Shown piece after piece: positions 59,640 through 64,000 of a stretch of DNA of 64,000 nt. Below the pieces are notes generated by a model. The model was given only the letters and a program-made list of their open reading frames with translations. It did not search any database and had not been told where the DNA came from. Both the position numbers and the translations under genes were made by a program. How positions within the stretch are numbered: the first letter of the stretch is position 1; every line of letters starts with the position of its first letter. This DNA comes from Azadirachta indica (taxonomy: Eukaryota; Streptophyta; Magnoliopsida; Sapindales; Meliaceae), in NCBI GenBank assembly GCA_022749755.1, contig CM040445.1, forward strand, positions 9,507,182 through 9,571,181, in the 5' to 3' direction.

Positions 59640-60965
59640 CTCACTACAAAAATTATCAAAAAATGGTTTCAAACGATGTCTATTAACATTAAAAACATTA
59701 CCATTTTTTGGATTTTCAATTTTAACAGCTCTATATGGATAAACTTTCTTGAAATGAAAGGTTCTGTCCATTTTGAACAAAGTTTTCTAGGAAATAAATG
59801 CAATTTTGAATCATACAAAAAAATTTTTTGTGAGGGTTCAAAAGATTTTCTATTCATGAAATACTTACATTCTCTCTTTGTAAATTTTAAAATTTTCGTA
59901 AACTTCATTTCTGATTTCTTTAAACTCATCTAATTCGAGTTTTCTTAATGATTCTACTTTGTCTAAATCAAAATTAAGCATTTTAATGGCCTAGAAAGCT
60001 TTATGTTCTAATTCCACCAGCAAGAGATAAGCTTTTCCAAAAACAAGTTTAGAGGGAGACATTCCAAGAGGTGATCTAAAGCAGTTTAATAAGTTCAAAG
60101 TGCATCAATTAATTTTAAAGACCTATCTTTATGATTTGAGTTCATGGTTTTTTTCAAAATGTGTTTTATCTTTTTATTGGCAAGTTCAACTTACCCACTT
60201 GTTTGTGAGTGATAAGAAGTAGACACTTTGTACGTAATTCCATATTTTTTCATTAAATTCTAAAATTATCTATGAAAAAAAGTGTAAACCTCCATCACTT
60301 ACTATAACTCGAGATACTCCAAATCTTGAAAAAAATGTTTTTTCTTTAAAAACTTCAAAACAATTATAAGATCATTGATTTTCCATGAAATTGCCTCCAC
60401 CCATTTTGAAATATAGTCAACTCCAATAAAAAAATATTGGTATCCAAAAGAAGTTGGAAAAAGACTCATGAAATTAATGCCCCAACAATCAAATATTTCA
60501 ATGACCAAAATAAGATTTAATGGCATCATTTTTCTACAAGATATTCCACCTATTTTTTTGACAACAATCATATGTTTTACAAAGTGTATGCATGCCTTTA
60601 AATGAGGTGGGCCAATAAAATCTACATTGCAAGATTTTTGTAGCAATTTTCTTTGAAGAAAAATGACTACCACATGCTTCAAAATGACAAAAAGAAATAA
60701 TACTTTGAATTTCATTTTTAGATACATATTTCGTTGTGATTTGTTCATGACAATGTTTGAAAAGATATGTATCATCCCAAAAGAATTTGCGTACCTCTAT
60801 TAAAAATTTCTTTTTATCTTGATCATTTCAATGATTTGAAATTTAACCTATAACAAGAAAATTGATAATATCAGCAAATTAAGATAAAACTGAAACATTT
60901 AAAAGTTGCTTATTAAGAAAATTGTCATTAATTGGTGTTGTCTCAATTTGTTCATTAAATATAAG
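59640..60965 (-). pseudogene. M0 integrase, decayed
   Basis: On the minus strand, in order: PINDNFLNKQLLNVS (linker after RNase H); HHCC-type zinc region with ...CKTYDCCQK; FDCWGINFMS with the first catalytic D; VDYISKWVEAI; VIVSDGGLHFF (second D); YHSQTSG-VELANKKIKHIL (E); PLGMSPSKLVFGKAY and VELEHKAF; KMLNFDLDKV; and PYRAVKIENPKNGNVFNVNRHRLKPFFD. This is the Athila/Tat integrase with its C-terminal extension. Stops and frameshifts disable it. The longest open piece is 60302-60775. Confidence 0.88.
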
Positions 60966-61738
60966 TGACACAGGAGTGTCCGAACATCAAGAGCAGAACT
61001 TAAGTGCCAATAAGTTTAAAATTATTATTCTAATTTACTAAGTTGTGAAAATACTGTCAGAGAAGTAATTTCAGAATTTAAACTGTATTTAGTGGAGTAA
61101 TATTTCAGAAAGAAGTTGGTATCATTAAAAAGTTGAAGAAGTAACTTTTTATAAAATTTTACGGTTTAGCATTTGGAGTTCTCTAAAAAAAGTTATGATA
61201 ACTTTTTCACAACATATTCATTTTCAAGGTAAAATTTGGATGCATGGATTTTAAAAATTTTTAAACTTAAATTCAATGTGTTTTATTTAATTTTTAAATG
61301 ATAGAAGGATTTGGTGAGTTGTAATTTAAAGTCTTAGTTATTTTGTTTATTTTCAAAGAATTTTAAATGTTTGTATTCCTTTGTCAAAGTTAAGTAATAC
61401 TTGTTGGCCTAACTATTAAAATTTCTAGTAGTTGTTCACCTACCTTTTGACATTTTTTTTCTTGTAAAAGTTTATATAAAGGCTTCAAGTATGTAGTATT
61501 AAAATCAAGTGGTTTTGAAGTTGAGTTTATTAAAATTCTTATACTTTATACTCTGTATCTCTTGGAGAATTTTTCATAAAGTGGTGAGTGTTTTCTTTGA
61601 AATTTTACAACCTTTAATAACAATTTTAAGTTGGTGTTTCTGTATCTCTTTGTTGTTAACATTTGTGAATAGAACTTAGTAACCTATTTTTCCTTAGCAA
61701 ACATTAATTTTCCTACCAACCTCCATTTTTCGATATTA
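60966..61738 (+). mobile_element. Solo LTR, family R1 (copy B), in M0
   Basis: It starts TGACACAGGAGTGTC and ends TTTCGATATTA. Flanks ATAAG and ATAAT match at four of five bases. It separates RNase H (ending DHLSRI) from the integrase linker (PINDNF), which are continuous in the family. A promoter-like TATATAAAGG word is present. It is inverted relative to copy C. Confidence 0.8.
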
Positions 61739-62126
61739 ATAATTCTTGATAAGTGATCAGCAACCACATTTTGTACTTATTTTTTGTCTTGAATTGTGAG
61801 ATTAAATTTTTGGAGTAGTGGGATCCACCTAATCAATCTAGGTTTAACATCATTTTTTGAGAAAAGATATTTCAATGTTGTATGATCACTAACATAACAA
61901 TGGGTAAGCCAAAAAGATAAGATCTAAATTTATCCAATACAAATACTGCTGTAATTAATTCCTTTTCAATTGGTAAAATAATTCATTTAAACACTATTTA
62001 AGATTTTATTAGCATAGTAAATCACATAAGTTTTCTTACTCTTTCGTTGTCCTAAAACATCTCCAACAGTATAATCGCTAGCATCACATATAATTTCAAA
62101 AGACAAAACCAATTAAGAGGTTGCAT
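61739..62126 (-). pseudogene. M0 RNase H domain, decayed
   Basis: The minus strand reads FEIICDASDYTVGDVLGQRK, KTYVIYYANKILN, SDHTTLKYLFSKNDVKPRLIRW and VVADHLSRI, the order of the Ty3/gypsy RNase H. The first catalytic D (CDAS) is kept, and there are internal stops. It is bracketed by R1 copies B and C. Confidence 0.85.
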
Positions 62127-62844
62127 TGATACCAGAAAATGGAGGTTTATATGGGGATTTAGGTTTTTTACTAAATAAGAGTTGAAATAAGCTCTCCTCT
62201 TAAGGTTCACAACAAAAAGGATATAGAAACACCACCCTAATTTGCTTCCTAAGGTTGTAGAACTCAAAAGAACACACTCACCACTCTATAGAAAATTCTC
62301 CAAGAGATACAAAATATAAAACACAAGAATTTTATTAAACTCAACTCAAAATAACTTGATTTCAATACTACATACTTGAAACCTTTATATAGACTTTTAC
62401 AAGGAAAGAAATGTCAAAGGTTAGGCCAACAACCCCTAGAAATTTCAATGGTTAAGTCAACAACTATTACCTAATTTTGACAAATTAATACAAACATTTA
62501 AAATTCTTTGAAAATAAACAAAAATAGCTAAGACTTTAAATTACAATTCACTAAATCCTTCTATCATTTAGAAATTAAACAAAACACATTGAATTTAAGC
62601 TAAAAAATCTCTAAAATTCATGCATCCAGATTTTGCCTTAAAAATGAACATATTGTGAAGAAGTTGTCATAACTTTTTTTAGAGAACTCCAAATATTAAA
62701 CCGTAAAATTCTATAGAAAGCTTACTTCTTCAACTTTGCAGTGGTACAACATCTTTTTGAAATATTACTTCAGTGAATACAGTTTAAATTCTAAAATTAC
62801 CTTTCTGATAGTTCTATTCTTAATGTTCGGACACTCCCGTGTCA
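62127..62844 (-). mobile_element. Solo LTR, family R1 (copy C), in M0
   Basis: On the minus strand it runs TGACACGGGAGTGTC to TCTGGTATCA with canonical TG and CA ends. A perfect TGCAT duplication flanks it (62122-62126 and 62845-62849). It splits the RT (ending LTSAAIMH) from RNase H (FEIICDAS). 718 bp. Confidence 0.88.
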
Positions 62845-62849
62845 TGCAT

Positions 62850-63413
62850 GATAGCAGCAGATGTTAGCATACTTTTAAGTTTGACAAAAGCTTCTTGACA
62901 TGGTTTAGTCCACTGAAAGTGAATACCTTTTGATAAGAAATTACACAATGGTTTTAATATAATACTAAGGTTTTTGATAAATCTCTTATAAAGACTAACA
63001 TGTCATAAAAATGATCGAACATCTTTAGCAGACTTAGGAAAGGGTAAATTGGAAATTAATTGAATTTTAGATTTATCTACTTCAATTCCTATGGATTCAG
63101 ACAATATGACCAAATACAATACCATTTGTGACCATGAAATAACTTTTTTCCCAATTAATCATGGGATTCTTCTCTTCACGCCTAGTCAAAACTTTTTCCA
63201 AGTTAAATAAAAAATCATCAAATGAGTCACCAAAATTAAAAAATCATCCATGAAAACTTCGAGAAATCATTCAACTATGTAACTAAAAATGTTAACCATG
63301 CATATTTGAAATGCAGCTGGTGCATTACACAATTCAAAAGCCATTCTTTTATATGCAAAAGTTCCAAATGAGAAAGTGAAACCGGTCTTTTCTTGGTCTT
63401 CAGGTGCAATTTT
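62850..63413 (-). pseudogene. M0 reverse transcriptase, decayed
   Basis: The minus strand reads APEDQEKTGFTFSFGTFAYK, RMAFELCNAPAAFQICM, then EVFMDDF (the catalytic YMDD-type box at about 63237-63257) and HFQWTKPCQEAFVKLKSMLT. These are consecutive RT motifs of Athila/Tat elements. The upstream RT part is cut off by the R2 insertion at 63414. Confidence 0.88.
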
Positions 63414-64000
63414 GATGCGAACAAAATGGTGCAATTATGCATATGAGATGGAGAACTCTCACGTGGGTTTGAAAAGACTTAAAGGCAGCATTCACACAAT
63501 CCATTAAACTTTTCAAATAAGTCAAATTACAAGAGATGGGCTGAATGCATGACAAGAATTCAAGTGAGTTGCAAGAAGAAAAATAAAATATTTTTGTACT
63601 ACTAAATCCTAATGCCGTATGAATAATTTGAGCTGTTGAAGATTCCGTATTTAATATAGAATTACTTTCCCAATTTTTTTAGGATTTTTATTTTTATATT
63701 TCTTAGTTAGATTAAGTGATGCAAATACGAATGCAGTTACCAGTGGTCCCGTTACAAGAGCAAGAATGAAGAAATTCAAGGATGCATTGAATGGGATGAT
63801 TCAAGGCTTGTGGGATGATCTTGCAACAATTCAGGAGTGCAAGAAAGAGTCAAATATCAAGCTTGGACTTCAAAACAATAATTAGAGCTTGATAACATTG
63901 ACACAAGTACAAGAAGGCAAAACTTGAAGATTAAAGCTTCTATGAAATTCGAATTCTCAAATCTATACAAGGCCATATTCGAATGATGTCTCAAGGCTAA
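63414..64000 (+). mobile_element. R2-family element entering M0, runs off the window
   Basis: It begins TGATGCGAACAAAATGG, the R2 LTR start, and aligns with 40088-40390 up to about 63715. Then it switches to non-LTR sequence with an open frame SGPVTRARMKKFKDALNGMI...GLWDDL, a short basic motif (GPxTRARAKKxKEAL) common in plant Ty3/gypsy polyproteins. The LTR is therefore truncated or rearranged, and the element's other end is outside. Confidence 0.65.

Noticed and set aside
60966..62844. A foldback DNA transposon
   Set aside because: Each arm has LTR-type TG and CA/TA ends and its own target duplication, and the centre is M0 RNase H in register with its neighbours.

Overview
The window is nuclear DNA of a flowering plant, most likely a eudicot. 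It is AT-rich, has intron-split genes with plant-type splice sites, and is packed with plant LTR retrotransposons. I can support one host gene. About two thirds of the window is transposon-derived. I see no tRNA, rRNA or CRISPR array.

Gene region (about 8.3-28.2 kb, + strand). This is the largest subunit of RNA polymerase IV (NRPD1), reconstructed as 18 coding exons from 11530 to 27955. It has the paired zinc motifs of the clamp head, the metal-binding DFDGD motif in a 1,875-nt exon, and a C-terminal DeCL domain. The exon phases fit throughout, giving about 1,442 residues, but only if one base is added in an A10 run in exon 9. As written, translation stops after about 925 residues. A 134-bp insertion or non-conserved intron with a long T run follows. 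Upstream there are probable 5'UTR exons, a short uORF and a G-rich tract. Intron 11 holds a nested set: a MITE-like sequence hit by a TRIM-like element, itself hit by a Mutator-like element with a perfect 9-bp target duplication.

Left flank (1-8.3 kb). This holds an integrase remnant and an LTR fragment of Ty3/gypsy type, one solo LTR of family R1, two degenerate tandem repeats and AT-rich sequence with no gene.

Right side (30.9-55.2 kb). A minus-strand Athila/Tat-like Ty3/gypsy element (M1, 30902-55192) is split by a plus-strand relative (P1, 32756-52494, 5-bp duplication CCTTT). P1's 5' LTR carries an inverted piece of the same LTR family and a plastid atpB fragment. A 7.8-kb Copia element (33848-41666, duplication ATTTG) sits in the inverted piece. 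Both Copia LTRs are themselves hit by LTRs of a chromovirus-like family (R2). P1's interior carries a minimal R2 element that holds a further solo LTR (R3), and its 3' LTR carries an R2 solo LTR.

Right edge (55.2-64 kb). A third minus-strand Athila/Tat-like element (M0) has recognisable RT, RNase H and integrase. Two R1 solo LTRs in opposite orientation interrupt it, and another R2 element begins at 63414 and runs off the window.

All retroelement reading frames are broken. NRPD1 belongs to the RNA-directed DNA methylation machinery that silences such elements, so a silencing gene lies beside and around its probable targets. I found no clearly new gene system. The notable items are the possible NRPD1 lesions, the insertion history and several long inverted repeats.
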